NCBI RefSeq assembly: GCF_000348685.1 | Contig: NZ_ANLA01000015.1 | Location: 124,001-188,000, forward strand | Length of the DNA stretch: 64,000 bases | Source: Xanthomarina gelatinilytica | GTDB taxonomy: Bacteria; Bacteroidota; Bacteroidia; Flavobacteriales; Flavobacteriaceae | Direction: 5' to 3' | Shown: positions 52,248 through 61,207 of the stretch, piece after piece | Position numbering within the stretch: position 1 is the stretch's first letter | Layout of the letters: every line of letters begins with the position of its first letter | The notes under the pieces: model-generated | Database searches by the model: none | What the model was told of the DNA's origin: nothing | Seen by the model: only the letters and a program-made list of their open reading frames with translations | Translations under genes and position numbers: made by a program

Positions 52248-54068
52248 ATGAGCTTGGAAATAATCTTAATGTTTACAGTACTACTTCTTACAGTAGTACT
52301 TTTTATGTTTGAGATTTTTCCAATGGACAAAATTGCCTTTTTCATTATTGTATTACTTATTTTACTTGGCTTGGTAACACCAGAAGAAGGTATTAGTGGG
52401 TTTTCAAACAGTGCTACCATTGCTGTATTGGCTCTCATGATTTTGGCTATTGCTATGGAAGAAAATGGAGTCATCAGCTGGTTGACTTCTGGAATGAGCA
52501 AAGTCAAGTCCTTGCCAGTTTTTGTTATGGCACCTATTTTTATGTTTGTAGCTGCAGGCATTTCGGCCTTTATAAGTACCACAGCAGTTGTGATAGTGTT
52601 TATAAAAATGATCAATCAGCTTTCTGAAAAGTATCAAATTCCTCAATCCAAGCTGCTTTTGCCCATCTCTTTTGCTGGTATTTTAGGTGGCTCCTGTACT
52701 TTAATGGGAACTTCAACAAATTTAATAGTGAATTCGGTTTCTAAAAATTTAGGAGCTGAAAAATTGGGGTTTTTTGAATTTACGGAACTGGGTCTTATTT
52801 TTTTGGGAATTGCCATTGTGTATTTAACACTAACCTTGCGTTGGTTGCCTTGGGGAAAGAAACAGAATTTAAATAAAGATTATGAAATTGAAAACTACAT
52901 CACTAGTGTGCGGGTCACACCTAACTCAAAATTGGTTGGAAAAAGAATTGATGATAGTTTTTTGCACGACAATCCTGAAGTCACACTGTTAAGGCTCACC
53001 AGAAACAACCACGCTCACAATTCTCCAGGAAAATACATCACGCTTAAAGCAGGAGACGAGTTGTTGTTAATGTGCGATCTTCAAAATTTATCGCGTATCA
53101 GTAAGTCAGAAAACATGAGCATCATTCATGAAAAAGAGCATTTAAATAAGCAACAAGACAAAACAGGTGCCAATACAAGTGAAATAGAACTGGAGGAAAT
53201 GATTTTTGTGGAACTTCTTATGTTGCCAGGCGCATCGTTGTTGGGTAAAACATTAGGTAACCTTAGGGATTTTATGATACAGGATGCCATTCCCATTGCT
53301 ATTAAAAAACGAAAAACCTTGGTAAATGTTAACGAAAGAATGATTCACAGTAGTAAAGACAAACTAACACTTAAAGCAGGCGATAGATTGTTGGTGGAAA
53401 TATCCAAAGAAAAACTTTACGCTCTGGAAACGATGGAAAATGTAGTGGTTTTGCAACAATTGAATAAAATTGATAAAACCTCAAAAACAAAACGCTACTT
53501 TACGTTTTCTGTACTGTTATTGGTAATTGCATTGGCTGCTTCCGGTTTGTTGTCCATTATGGTAAGTGCCCTAACAGGGATCTGTTTGTTGTTGGTTACC
53601 AAAAATTTAAACCTGAACACGGTTTATAAAAAGGTAAATTGGCAAATATTTTTCTTGTTGGCAGGCATGATCCCTTTGGGTGTGGCCATGCACAATACAG
53701 GAACAGATATGTGGATTTCAGAAAAGTTGCTTGGTTTTTTACACAACCAACCAAACAATATCATTATTGGCACATTGTTTTTGGTTACCATGATAATGAG
53801 TGGTGTGGTTAGCAATAATGCAACTGCCATTATTATGACACCTATTGCCATTTCCTTGGCACATGGTATGGGACTGGATTTTAAACCGTTTATCCTGGCA
53901 GTTATGTTTGCTGCCAATTTTAGTTTTTTTACTCCAGTTGGTTATCAAACAAATGCTTTAATATATGGTATAGGTAATTATCGTTTTCAGCATTTTCTGT
54001 TTATAGGAGGCGTTCTCAGTCTCATATTATGGATAGTTGCCACCTTTTTATTAACCAAAATGTTATAA
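52248..54068 (+). CDS. SLC13-type permease with TrkA-C domains
   Basis: The 606-residue protein has about five to six membrane helices, two cytosolic RCK_C/TrkA-C domains in the middle (about 218-300, VTPNSKLVGKRIDDSFLHDN; and about 308-395, MLPGASLLGKTLGNLRDFMI), then further helices. The two conserved serine/asparagine regions of the DASS/SLC13 family are visible: GGSCTLMGTSTNLIVNSV and SGVVSNNATAIIMTPIAISL. It probably carries dicarboxylate, sulfate or a similar anion with sodium. The mscS gene starts 12 bp after its stop. Confidence 0.88.
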   Translation: MSLEIILMFTVLLLTVVLFMFEIFPMDKIAFFIIVLLILLGLVTPEEGISGFSNSATIAVLALMILAIAMEENGVISWLTSGMSKVKSLPVFVMAPIFMFVAAGISAFISTTAVVIVFIKMINQLSEKYQIPQSKLLLPISFAGILGGSCTLMGTSTNLIVNSVSKNLGAEKLGFFEFTELGLIFLGIAIVYLTLTLRWLPWGKKQNLNKDYEIENYITSVRVTPNSKLVGKRIDDSFLHDNPEVTLLRLTRNNHAHNSPGKYITLKAGDELLLMCDLQNLSRISKSENMSIIHEKEHLNKQQDKTGANTSEIELEEMIFVELLMLPGASLLGKTLGNLRDFMIQDAIPIAIKKRKTLVNVNERMIHSSKDKLTLKAGDRLLVEISKEKLYALETMENVVVLQQLNKIDKTSKTKRYFTFSVLLLVIALAASGLLSIMVSALTGICLLLVTKNLNLNTVYKKVNWQIFFLLAGMIPLGVAMHNTGTDMWISEKLLGFLHNQPNNIIIGTLFLVTMIMSGVVSNNATAIIMTPIAISLAHGMGLDFKPFILAVMFAANFSFFTPVGYQTNALIYGIGNYRFQHFLFIGGVLSLILWIVATFLLTKML

Positions 54069-54079
54069 AATTTATAATT

Positions 54080-54985
54080 ATGGATCAAAATTTTTCTATT
54101 GAAGAAGCTGTAAATAAATTGTGGGATAAAATGGATGGTTGGATGGAAGCCATTATATTGAAATTGCCAAACCTGGTTTTGGCTGTTTTAATCATGATTG
54201 TTTTTTATTTTATAGCTCGAGGTGTAAAGAAGTTGTTCAATAAATTCCTCTTAAATCGAATTAGCCAAAAATCCATTCAGGATATCATTTCCAAAATGAT
54301 ATTTGTAACCGTTATCTTATTTGGGTTTTTTATAGCGCTTGGCGTTATGGAGCTCAACAAGGTGTTAACCAGTATCCTTGCTGGAGCAGGAGTTGTTGGT
54401 TTGGCTGTTGGTTTGGCACTGCAAGGCACATTAAGCAATAGTTTTGGAGGTTTAATCCTTTCGTTTATGCCAAAATTAAAAATAAACGATTATATAGAGA
54501 CAGACAGCGTTAAGGGTTTTGTGTCCGAAATCAGTTTAAGGAACATTGTACTGCGCAGACCAGATAACAATTACGTCATTATCCCAAATTCCAAGTTTGT
54601 GGATAACTCGTTTACCAATTATTCATTAAGTAAAAGAAGCCGGATTGCTGTTTCTTGTGGTGTAGGTTATGAGAGCAATTTACAAGAGGTGGAAGATTTG
54701 GTGGTTAAAATTATTTCTGAAAATTTTGAACAAAAAGAAGGAGAGGAAGTTGAATTTTTCTTTACCGAATTTGGTGACAGCTCCATTAATTTTATGACAC
54801 GCTTTTGGATAGATATGGTAAAAAGCAAAGAAAAACACGCTGAAACACATAAAGCCATAAAACTTATAAAAAGTAATTTTGATAAACATGGCATTAACAT
54901 TCCTTTTCCAATTCGCACCTTGGATTTCAGTAAAAACACCATGCGTATTGAGAACAACAACAGTTCTAAAAATCAACCGGAATAA
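54080..54985 (+). CDS. Small-conductance mechanosensitive channel MscS-type
   Basis: The 301-residue protein has three N-terminal membrane helices. The pore helix AGAGVVGLAVGLALQGTLSN leads into GGLILSFMPKLKINDYIE, the MscS hallmark. The cytosolic beta and alpha-beta domains follow (VVLRRPDNNYVIIPNSKF; INIPFPIRTLDF). It opens on membrane tension during hypo-osmotic shock. Its start (54080) follows the permease gene stop by 12 bp, so the pair is likely co-transcribed; the open frame itself overlaps the permease end. Confidence 0.93.
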   Translation: MDQNFSIEEAVNKLWDKMDGWMEAIILKLPNLVLAVLIMIVFYFIARGVKKLFNKFLLNRISQKSIQDIISKMIFVTVILFGFFIALGVMELNKVLTSILAGAGVVGLAVGLALQGTLSNSFGGLILSFMPKLKINDYIETDSVKGFVSEISLRNIVLRRPDNNYVIIPNSKFVDNSFTNYSLSKRSRIAVSCGVGYESNLQEVEDLVVKIISENFEQKEGEEVEFFFTEFGDSSINFMTRFWIDMVKSKEKHAETHKAIKLIKSNFDKHGINIPFPIRTLDFSKNTMRIENNNSSKNQPE

Positions 54986-55149
54986 TTAAGGGATATTGAA
55001 CCTCAATCCATTGCTTGTGTTTTCCCATACTTGGCTCCTTTAGGCTTTTTTAAGAAAGTTAAAAACTTGCTTTCTAAGCTTATTTATATCAAATAAATGG
55101 TATATCTTTAAAATCCTTTAAAAAAAATTAAGGACCTATTCATTCATTA

Positions 55150-55692
55150 ATGACTTTATTTGTAAAATACGATTTGGATTTGCTCTGCAAAACGCTTTTA
55201 AAAGAACAGCTGGATGCTCAAGATATTTCCTATAGTCTGGGAAGTCTGGGAGAAATTCACATTGAAGGGAAACTATCGCCAGAAAAGCAGGAAAATTTAA
55301 CAGCTGCTTTAAAAAAATATGGCATAGACATTTTATCCAAACAAAAAGTGTCTTTAATAGATAGAATAAAAAATGCCATAGACGATTATTTAAGGAATGA
55401 AGATTTCCGTACAGAAAAACTATCAACTTATCTATCCAATAAGTTGCATTATTCTTATGCGCATTTATCCACTGTTTTTTCAGAAAACACCTATATGTCT
55501 GTAGAAAACTATACCATTCTAAAAAAAATTGATTTGGCAAAAGAACTTATTTGCAATACCAATTTAACCCTTACGGAAATTGCTTTTCGTTTAGATTATA
55601 GTAGTGTGGCTCACTTATCCAGGCAATTTAAAAAAACAACAGGCTTGACACCTAGTGTTTTTCAAAGCATCATGAACAAGAAAAAAAACTAG
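55150..55692 (+). CDS. AraC-family transcriptional regulator with short N-terminal domain
   Basis: The 180-residue protein has a small N-terminal region (about 1-70; VKYDLDLLCKTLLKEQLDAQ..) and a C-terminal AraC double helix-turn-helix (about 80-175; KLSTYLSNKLHYSYAHLSTV, LTEIAFRLDYSSVAHLSRQF and FKKTTGLTPSVFQS). The N-terminus is not the usual cupin; KYDLDLLCKTLLKEQL and the heavy-metal-associated-like beta pattern recall a small ferredoxin-like fold, seen in AraC proteins linked to two-component systems. The response regulator follows by 24 bp, so the three downstream genes look like one signalling unit. Confidence 0.85.
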   Translation: MTLFVKYDLDLLCKTLLKEQLDAQDISYSLGSLGEIHIEGKLSPEKQENLTAALKKYGIDILSKQKVSLIDRIKNAIDDYLRNEDFRTEKLSTYLSNKLHYSYAHLSTVFSENTYMSVENYTILKKIDLAKELICNTNLTLTEIAFRLDYSSVAHLSRQFKKTTGLTPSVFQSIMNKKKN

Positions 55693-55716
55693 CACAAACC
55701 ATCTTATACTAATTAA

Positions 55717-56163
55717 ATGAGTGATAATATACTTAACATAGCTTTAGCAGACGACGACGAGGACGACCGAATGCTATTTAGTGAAGCAATCAACGAAATA
55801 GAGATTAGAACAAAATTGTCGCTCTTTAACCATGGACAAGAGTTAATGGATTATTTAACCTTGCCCAACGTGGTATTGCCAAACCTTATTTTTTTGGACC
55901 TTAATATGCCAATTAAAAATGGACAACAGTGTTTAATGGAAATTCGTAACAATCCAAAACTTAAAGATTTGTGTGTTGCTATTTATTCTACTTCTTCTTC
56001 AGAAAAAGATATAGAAGAAACTTTTTTAAATGGGGCAAACATTTATGTAAATAAGCCCAATAACTTTAGTAAATTGCGGGAAGTGGTAGAGAAGGTGCTA
56101 CAGCTAAATTGGCAATACCATACGTCCAATTTAAATAAAGAGACCTTTCTTTTCCGTATTTAA
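55717..56163 (+). CDS. Single-domain response regulator (Rcp1-like)
   Basis: The 148-residue protein is a receiver domain only: acidic pocket ADDDEDDRMLF, phosphoacceptor in LIFLDLNMPIKNG, YSTSSSEKD and lysine in YVNKPNNF. It has no output domain, like Rcp1 partners of phytochrome-type kinases. It lies 14 bp before the histidine kinase gene and presumably exchanges phosphate with it, possibly feeding the AraC protein or other partners. Confidence 0.9.
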   Translation: MSDNILNIALADDDEDDRMLFSEAINEIEIRTKLSLFNHGQELMDYLTLPNVVLPNLIFLDLNMPIKNGQQCLMEIRNNPKLKDLCVAIYSTSSSEKDIEETFLNGANIYVNKPNNFSKLREVVEKVLQLNWQYHTSNLNKETFLFRI

Positions 56164-56177
56164 AGTTAAATGTTACC

Positions 56178-58772
56178 ATGGATTTTAAGCACGTATATAC
56201 ATCTTCAAAAACGTATATAATTTTATTGATAGTTGCTTTGGGTTTGCTTGTGTTTACTGCAAGTATTACTTATCTGCAAATATTGAACATGCAAAAATCA
56301 TCGGAACTGGTAAAGCATACCTTGCAGGTTTATAATGCCATAGGCGATCTAACAACCCATTATTCTCAAGCAGAATCAGAGGAATTTAGGGAAGAATTGC
56401 TAAAAACAGGAGGTGCTGGAATGGCTTTTAAAAATTATAGGGAAGAAGGCCAGACCATTCTTGATAGCTTAAAAACCCTAACCTCAGACAATAAAGAACA
56501 ATTAGCGCGTTTAGAATCTTTTGAAGTTTTATTGGATAAGTTGTATACACAGCTGCAGCAGTTGGATACCGTGAATTTTAAAAACAGTGAGGAAGCTCTG
56601 TCTTACAGTCAGTCCCAGAAAATGAAAATAAATGGCACCTTGTACCATCTTCGGAATGCCAAAAACGAACTTCTGGCCTACGAACAGCGTTTAATGCAAG
56701 AACGCGAAGTTAATTATAATTCGCATAAATCCTTGGCTCCTTTAACCTTACTGGTGCTTACCTTTTTTGCCTTGTTGGTGTTTGTGCTTTCCTTTATCAG
56801 GATTTATAAAAACAAAAGACGCTTTAGAAAATCGGAGGCCTTTTTAAAAAACGTTCTGTCAACTACCGATAATGTTGTTAATTATTACGAACCCATTTTT
56901 AATAATAATAACGACATCATAGACTTTAAAATTCTCTATGCAAACGATTGTAACAGCGATTATTTTGGCTTGGAACCAGATGAAATGATTGGGGATTCTG
57001 TTTTAAATGTCTTTCCTTTTCTTTCGGAAAATGGCGAGTTTAACAAAATGAAACAGTGTTATCTTGAACAAACCAAAGAAATTTCCGATAGGCAAATAGT
57101 GGTTCAAGACTCCAATATGTGGTTTGAGTCCATTGTAACACCATTAGCAGATGGAATTTTGGAAACAGCTAGAAACACCACAGCAGAAGAAGAAGCCAAA
57201 GAAATTCAATTGGCATTTAAAAAGCGTTTGGAAAGCCAAAATTTAAGATTGTTGGACAACAGGGCGTTTTTAGGAAATATCTTTAAAAGTATCTCTCATG
57301 TAGTTATGCACTTTAAAAGCATTCGCAATACCAAGGGAGAGATTGTAGATTTCAAGATTTTATTTGTAAACGAAAGAATCAATCCAATTACAGGAGATCT
57401 TCCAGAAGAATTAAAAAACAAAAAAGTATCGAAGGTTTTTCCAGATATTTTTAAAAATGGTGTTTTTGAACATCTGGTAAACGCCATAGAGCTTAATAGA
57501 CCTGAAGAATACGAAGTCCCTCACGAAAAAAATGGTAAAACCACTTGGTTTCGTGCAACAGCCATAAAATTAGGGGATGGCGTGACTGTTACCACAAGGG
57601 ATATTACTGAAGAAAAAGAAAAAGCAAATCAGCTTATCAAGTTAAACGAACAGTTGGTTATAAGGAACTCCATTTTAACAGATGCCGAAAAAATAGCTAA
57701 AACTGGTAGTTTTTTATGGTATTTAGAATCTGATATTACCGAGATTTCTGATAATTTCTTTCAGATGTTGGGTTATAAAGCAAATGAATTTAAACCTTCG
57801 CCTGAAACCTATAAGAAATTCATTCATCCAGATGATTTGGAATTGGTGACCGAAAAAACAAAAAAATCCTTAACCACTTTAAAACCTAATGAATACACTT
57901 ATCGTGTTGTTACAAAAAGTGGCCATGTTAAATATTTTAAAACCAATGGACAGTTTATAAACAAAGATGATGAAACAGTCATGATTGGTGTGGTCCAAGA
58001 CGTGACCCAAAGTATAGAAGCCGAAGAGAAGTTGCGAAAAAGCAATTTGGAACTCCTGCAAAGCAATGCCGAATTGGAATCTTTTAATCGTGTGGCCAGT
58101 CATGATTTACAAGAACCACTCCGTAAAATTCAATTGTTTATTTCTAGGATTGAAGATAAAGAGTCCGATCGATTTTCCAATAAAAGTTTGGAATATTTTA
58201 CGAAAGTAAAAAATGCTGGAAAGCGCATGCAATCACTAATTCAGAACTTATTAGCCTATTCCAGAATTGACAGCACTAAAACAGATTTTGAAACAGTGGA
58301 CTTAAATCTGGTATTGGAAAAAGTATTGGACGATTTGGCTACCAACATTAATGAAACCCAAACAAGCGTTCATGCAGATGCTCTTCCGGAAATAAAAGGC
58401 GTCTTTTTTCAAATGGAGCAACTATTTGCAAATTTAATTTCCAATGCTATCAAATATAGAAGTAGCATTGAAACACCTGTAATCCATATTACTTCTGAAA
58501 AAATACATGCTGCCGATATTCCTGAAACATTTTTAAAAACAAGTAAACAATACCATAAAATTTCCGTCATGGACAATGGCATTGGTTTCGATGTTAAATA
58601 TGCCGATAAGATTTTTGAAGTGTTCCAGCGTTTGCACCAAAAAAACGAATACTCAGGAACCGGAATAGGCTTGGCCATTTGCAAAAAAATTGTTGAAAAC
58701 CATAACGGTTACATATTTGCCACAGCAAAACTGGGAACAGGAGCGCAATTCATTATGTATTTACCTGCATAA
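56178..58772 (+). CDS. Multi-PAS sensor histidine kinase
   Basis: The 864-residue kinase has an N-terminal sensor: TM1 (about 11-34), a periplasmic helical domain of CHASE3-like length (about 35-188) and TM2 (about 190-212). Three PAS domains follow (about 222-340, 355-470 and 490-620; the third contains GSFLWYLESDITEISDNFFQ and FIHPDDLELV). HisKA carries ASHDLQEPLRKIQLF (phospho-acceptor His), and HATPase_c has NLISNAIKYRS, MDNGIGFDV and SGTGIGLAICKKIVE. The signal is unknown. It closes the AraC-response regulator-kinase unit. Confidence 0.93.
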   Translation: MDFKHVYTSSKTYIILLIVALGLLVFTASITYLQILNMQKSSELVKHTLQVYNAIGDLTTHYSQAESEEFREELLKTGGAGMAFKNYREEGQTILDSLKTLTSDNKEQLARLESFEVLLDKLYTQLQQLDTVNFKNSEEALSYSQSQKMKINGTLYHLRNAKNELLAYEQRLMQEREVNYNSHKSLAPLTLLVLTFFALLVFVLSFIRIYKNKRRFRKSEAFLKNVLSTTDNVVNYYEPIFNNNNDIIDFKILYANDCNSDYFGLEPDEMIGDSVLNVFPFLSENGEFNKMKQCYLEQTKEISDRQIVVQDSNMWFESIVTPLADGILETARNTTAEEEAKEIQLAFKKRLESQNLRLLDNRAFLGNIFKSISHVVMHFKSIRNTKGEIVDFKILFVNERINPITGDLPEELKNKKVSKVFPDIFKNGVFEHLVNAIELNRPEEYEVPHEKNGKTTWFRATAIKLGDGVTVTTRDITEEKEKANQLIKLNEQLVIRNSILTDAEKIAKTGSFLWYLESDITEISDNFFQMLGYKANEFKPSPETYKKFIHPDDLELVTEKTKKSLTTLKPNEYTYRVVTKSGHVKYFKTNGQFINKDDETVMIGVVQDVTQSIEAEEKLRKSNLELLQSNAELESFNRVASHDLQEPLRKIQLFISRIEDKESDRFSNKSLEYFTKVKNAGKRMQSLIQNLLAYSRIDSTKTDFETVDLNLVLEKVLDDLATNINETQTSVHADALPEIKGVFFQMEQLFANLISNAIKYRSSIETPVIHITSEKIHAADIPETFLKTSKQYHKISVMDNGIGFDVKYADKIFEVFQRLHQKNEYSGTGIGLAICKKIVENHNGYIFATAKLGTGAQFIMYLPA

Positions 58773-58976
58773 AAACTAATTCTTTTTAATTGTTTTTTAT
58801 TCTTTTTTTCTCACCAAGACACCTTAAACAAGCATTTAGGTGACGTTTTAACACATTTTAACTTAAAATCCAATAGTTGTACAACACAATGCCAAAATTG
58901 TGTAATAGGGAAAGCTGCCTAAGTAACGATCTTTACTTTAAATAAAAATCAAACCATACTTTAAAACATAAACCCT

Positions 58977-60005
58977 ATGAAAACTGCATATTTAGAATCA
59001 AATGTTATCAAGACCATGTTAGAACAAATGAAGACTAATTTTGGTGGTAAATTAACAAAGGAATTAAAAGAATATACTTTAGAGATCAATAATGATATAG
59101 GTAAAGGTATCATTAAAGGAATGTCACTTAAAGGAGGGATTTCGTATTTGGAATTTGATATGGTTTTTTATCACGATTTGGAGCTTTCCATCAATACACC
59201 CAACAAAAACCCTATATATTTCACCTATTGTTCAAAAGGAACCTTAACCCATAGTTTTGGACATAAAGGAGAAAAACGTTCTCTGGAAAGTTATCAAACA
59301 GGGATTTTGACCAGTAAGAGAAACGATGAAAACATCTTATATTTTACAAAAGATGAACAGTTGAAAACCACGTTGATTACAGTTCAAACCGGAAAAAAAG
59401 AGAACAATCCAGAAGTGGATGGTTTAAAGGCTAAATTGCGCGAAACGTTCTTTAAAGAGGAAGACTCTGGAAATTTTATCTACATAGGATCACATAATTT
59501 AAAAATTGCAGAAAAAATAGAACAACTAAATGCCATTTCTCAAAAAGGAATTGTAAGAAGTTTGTTAATTCAAGGTCTGGTACATGTTATTTTGGCCTTG
59601 GAGATTCAACAACATAAAGACGACCTTAAAAACCAAAATCTTCAAACAGGTTCTTTAACTCTTAGGGACATGGACACCATAAAAGAAGTGACACAATTTA
59701 TAAACAACAATTCAGAATCTCAAATAACCATTTCGCAACTGTACAGTCAATTCGGGCTTTCACCATCAAAACTACAAGAAGGCTTTAAGTTAATGCATGG
59801 ACACACAGTAACCGAATACATTAGGGAAGTACGTATTAAAAAAGCCGAAGAGCTTATTAAAAATACAGATATGAACATTTCTGAGGTGGTTTATACCATA
59901 GGATTGACAAGTAGAAGTTATTTTTCAAAAATTTTCAAGGAAAAATATAACTGTAGCCCAAAGGACTACAAGTTTGCACAACGTAGTATGGCAATTTCTG
60001 CCTAA
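58977..60005 (+). CDS. AraC-family transcriptional regulator (long form)
   Basis: The 342-residue protein has an N-terminal sensory half (about 1-230) with GGISYLEFDMVFYHDLELS and IYFTYCSKGTLTHSFG, unlike the sugar-binding AraC cupin and closer to PchR-type regulators. The C-terminal AraC HTH region has ITISQLYSQFGLSPSKLQEG and SEVVYTIGLTSRSYFSKIFK with FKEKYNCSPKDYK. PchR-like proteins sense siderophore or stress signals. Downstream lies the copper-binding protein gene, so copper or oxidative cues are possible. Confidence 0.9.
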   Translation: MKTAYLESNVIKTMLEQMKTNFGGKLTKELKEYTLEINNDIGKGIIKGMSLKGGISYLEFDMVFYHDLELSINTPNKNPIYFTYCSKGTLTHSFGHKGEKRSLESYQTGILTSKRNDENILYFTKDEQLKTTLITVQTGKKENNPEVDGLKAKLRETFFKEEDSGNFIYIGSHNLKIAEKIEQLNAISQKGIVRSLLIQGLVHVILALEIQQHKDDLKNQNLQTGSLTLRDMDTIKEVTQFINNNSESQITISQLYSQFGLSPSKLQEGFKLMHGHTVTEYIREVRIKKAEELIKNTDMNISEVVYTIGLTSRSYFSKIFKEKYNCSPKDYKFAQRSMAISA

Positions 60006-60104
60006 TTACCGATAGCGTTAAAACTTTTATTATTAGAATAAATGGTTTTAGAATGCTTGGTTTAACTTCATGCAAATTTAATGTATAATTAAAACCTAAA
60101 AATC

Positions 60105-60422
60105 ATGATACGCAATTATGAAACCTGCATTCAAGCCTGTCAGCAGTGTTTGATAGATTGTCAAAACTGTTTAACTAAAATGGCACCAATGGAAAGCCAC
60201 AATGCTTGTCCAAATTGCTGTGCCCAATGTATAGATGCTTGCTTAATGTGCATAAAGTTTATGGTTGCCGATAGTCCATTTACTAAAGAAGCATGCAAAT
60301 TATGTGCAGACATTTGCAAATGGTGTGCAGAACAATGTCAGCAACACGAACACGATCATTGTCAAGTATGTGCTGCTTCTTGTTTAACATGTGCTGAAGC
60401 TTGTTATCAATATGCTGCATAA
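60105..60422 (+). CDS. Four-helix-bundle copper-binding protein (Csp/DUF326)
   Basis: The 105-residue protein has 18 cysteines, most in CxxxC or CxxC steps along helices: CIQACQQCLIDCQNCL, CPNCCAQCIDACLMCI, CKLCADICKWCAEQC and CQVCAASCLTCAEACY. This is the copper storage protein pattern (Csp family, DUF326), in which thiols inside the bundle bind many Cu(I) ions. There is no signal peptide, so it is a cytosolic (Csp3-like) store. It follows the AraC regulator by 99 bp. Confidence 0.9.
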   Translation: MIRNYETCIQACQQCLIDCQNCLTKMAPMESHNACPNCCAQCIDACLMCIKFMVADSPFTKEACKLCADICKWCAEQCQQHEHDHCQVCAASCLTCAEACYQYAA

Positions 60423-60457
60423 AACCTAAAGTTTAATATCAATAAAAACACAACAAC

Positions 60458-60961
60458 ATGAGTACTGTAAATTATAAAAAAGATACAAAAGGATTTCAAA
60501 AAATAAGAAGCCTTATCAACGAACCAAAAACGGTTATGTTGGCAACCAGATTGCACAAAGCACCTTTTGCTGTTTGTCCCATGACGCTTTTACAAATGGA
60601 TGAACAAGGAGATTTGTGGTTTTTTACTTCTAAAGAAAGTGAGCACTTTACAAATATTGCCCACGACAACCGTGTCCAAATTTTATACACAGACGAACAA
60701 AACCAAACCTATATTTCCATTTACGGAAATGCCACACACATTGTGGATAAAACAAAGGTGGACGAATTATGGAATCCCATGCTCAACAATTGGTTTGAAG
60801 GAGGGAAACAAGATGCCAACCTCGCCTTGCTGAACGTTAATATGGAACAAGCTTATTACTGGGACTCCAAATTGCACAAATTGGTTTCTTTCTTTGAATT
60901 AATAGAAGGAGATACAGCAGATTTAGGCCAAAAAGGCTATGTTAATTTGCAAAGTTATTAA
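60458..60961 (+). CDS. Pyridoxamine 5'-phosphate oxidase-family (general stress protein 26-like) protein
   Basis: The 167-residue split-barrel flavin/heme-binding type protein has VMLATRLHKAPFAVCPMTLL, DLWFFTSKESEHFTNIAHDN and VQILYTDEQNQTYISIYGNA. This is the general-stress (GSP26) branch of the PNPOx-like superfamily, which binds FMN and probably acts on small oxidants, not vitamin B6 synthesis. It is 35 bp after the copper protein gene and shares its mRNA. A perfect terminator follows. Confidence 0.88.
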   Translation: MSTVNYKKDTKGFQKIRSLINEPKTVMLATRLHKAPFAVCPMTLLQMDEQGDLWFFTSKESEHFTNIAHDNRVQILYTDEQNQTYISIYGNATHIVDKTKVDELWNPMLNNWFEGGKQDANLALLNVNMEQAYYWDSKLHKLVSFFELIEGDTADLGQKGYVNLQSY

Positions 60962-60985
60962 TGCCACATAACACATATTTAAACT

Positions 60986-61015
60986 AAAAAAGCGCAACAA
61001 ACGTTGCGCTTTTTT
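60986..61015 (+). terminator. Intrinsic terminator after the PNPOx-like gene
   Basis: AAAAAAGCGCAAC (60986-60998) pairs perfectly with GTTGCGCTTTTTT (61003-61015) around AAAC. Confidence 0.93.
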
Positions 61016-61044
61016 AATGCTCGTTAAAGAAATTGGTTGTTAAC

Positions 61045-61197
61045 TTAAAACCATTTAAAATATAAGCCAGAGGCTACAACTGCAATGGCTAATAAAATTA
61101 AGGTTATTATGATAAATTTAGCACCAAACCTGGTTTTTTTATCATCTTGTAATAAATAATCTTTTCTGTCTGAATCTTCGTCTTTAATTATTGGCAT
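61045..61197 (-). CDS. 50-residue single-pass membrane protein
   Basis: A frame of 50 codons runs from the ATG at 61197 to TAA at 61045. The peptide begins MPIIKDEDSDRKDYLLQDDK, continues KKTRFGAKF, has one membrane helix (IIITLILLAIAVVASGLYF) and ends KWF. It starts 11 bp after the SSADH gene stop on the same strand and may be part of that transcript. I know no family for it; charge distribution suggests the N-terminus stays in the cytoplasm. Confidence 0.6.
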   Translation of the reverse strand: MPIIKDEDSDRKDYLLQDDKKTRFGAKFIIITLILLAIAVVASGLYFKWF

Positions 61198-61207
61198 ATG
61201 TTATTTT

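Noticed and set aside
55136-55540. 134-codon minus-strand ORF over the first AraC gene
   Set aside because: It lies antisense to a clear AraC HTH protein and its predicted product is a Phe/Leu-rich, non-family sequence.
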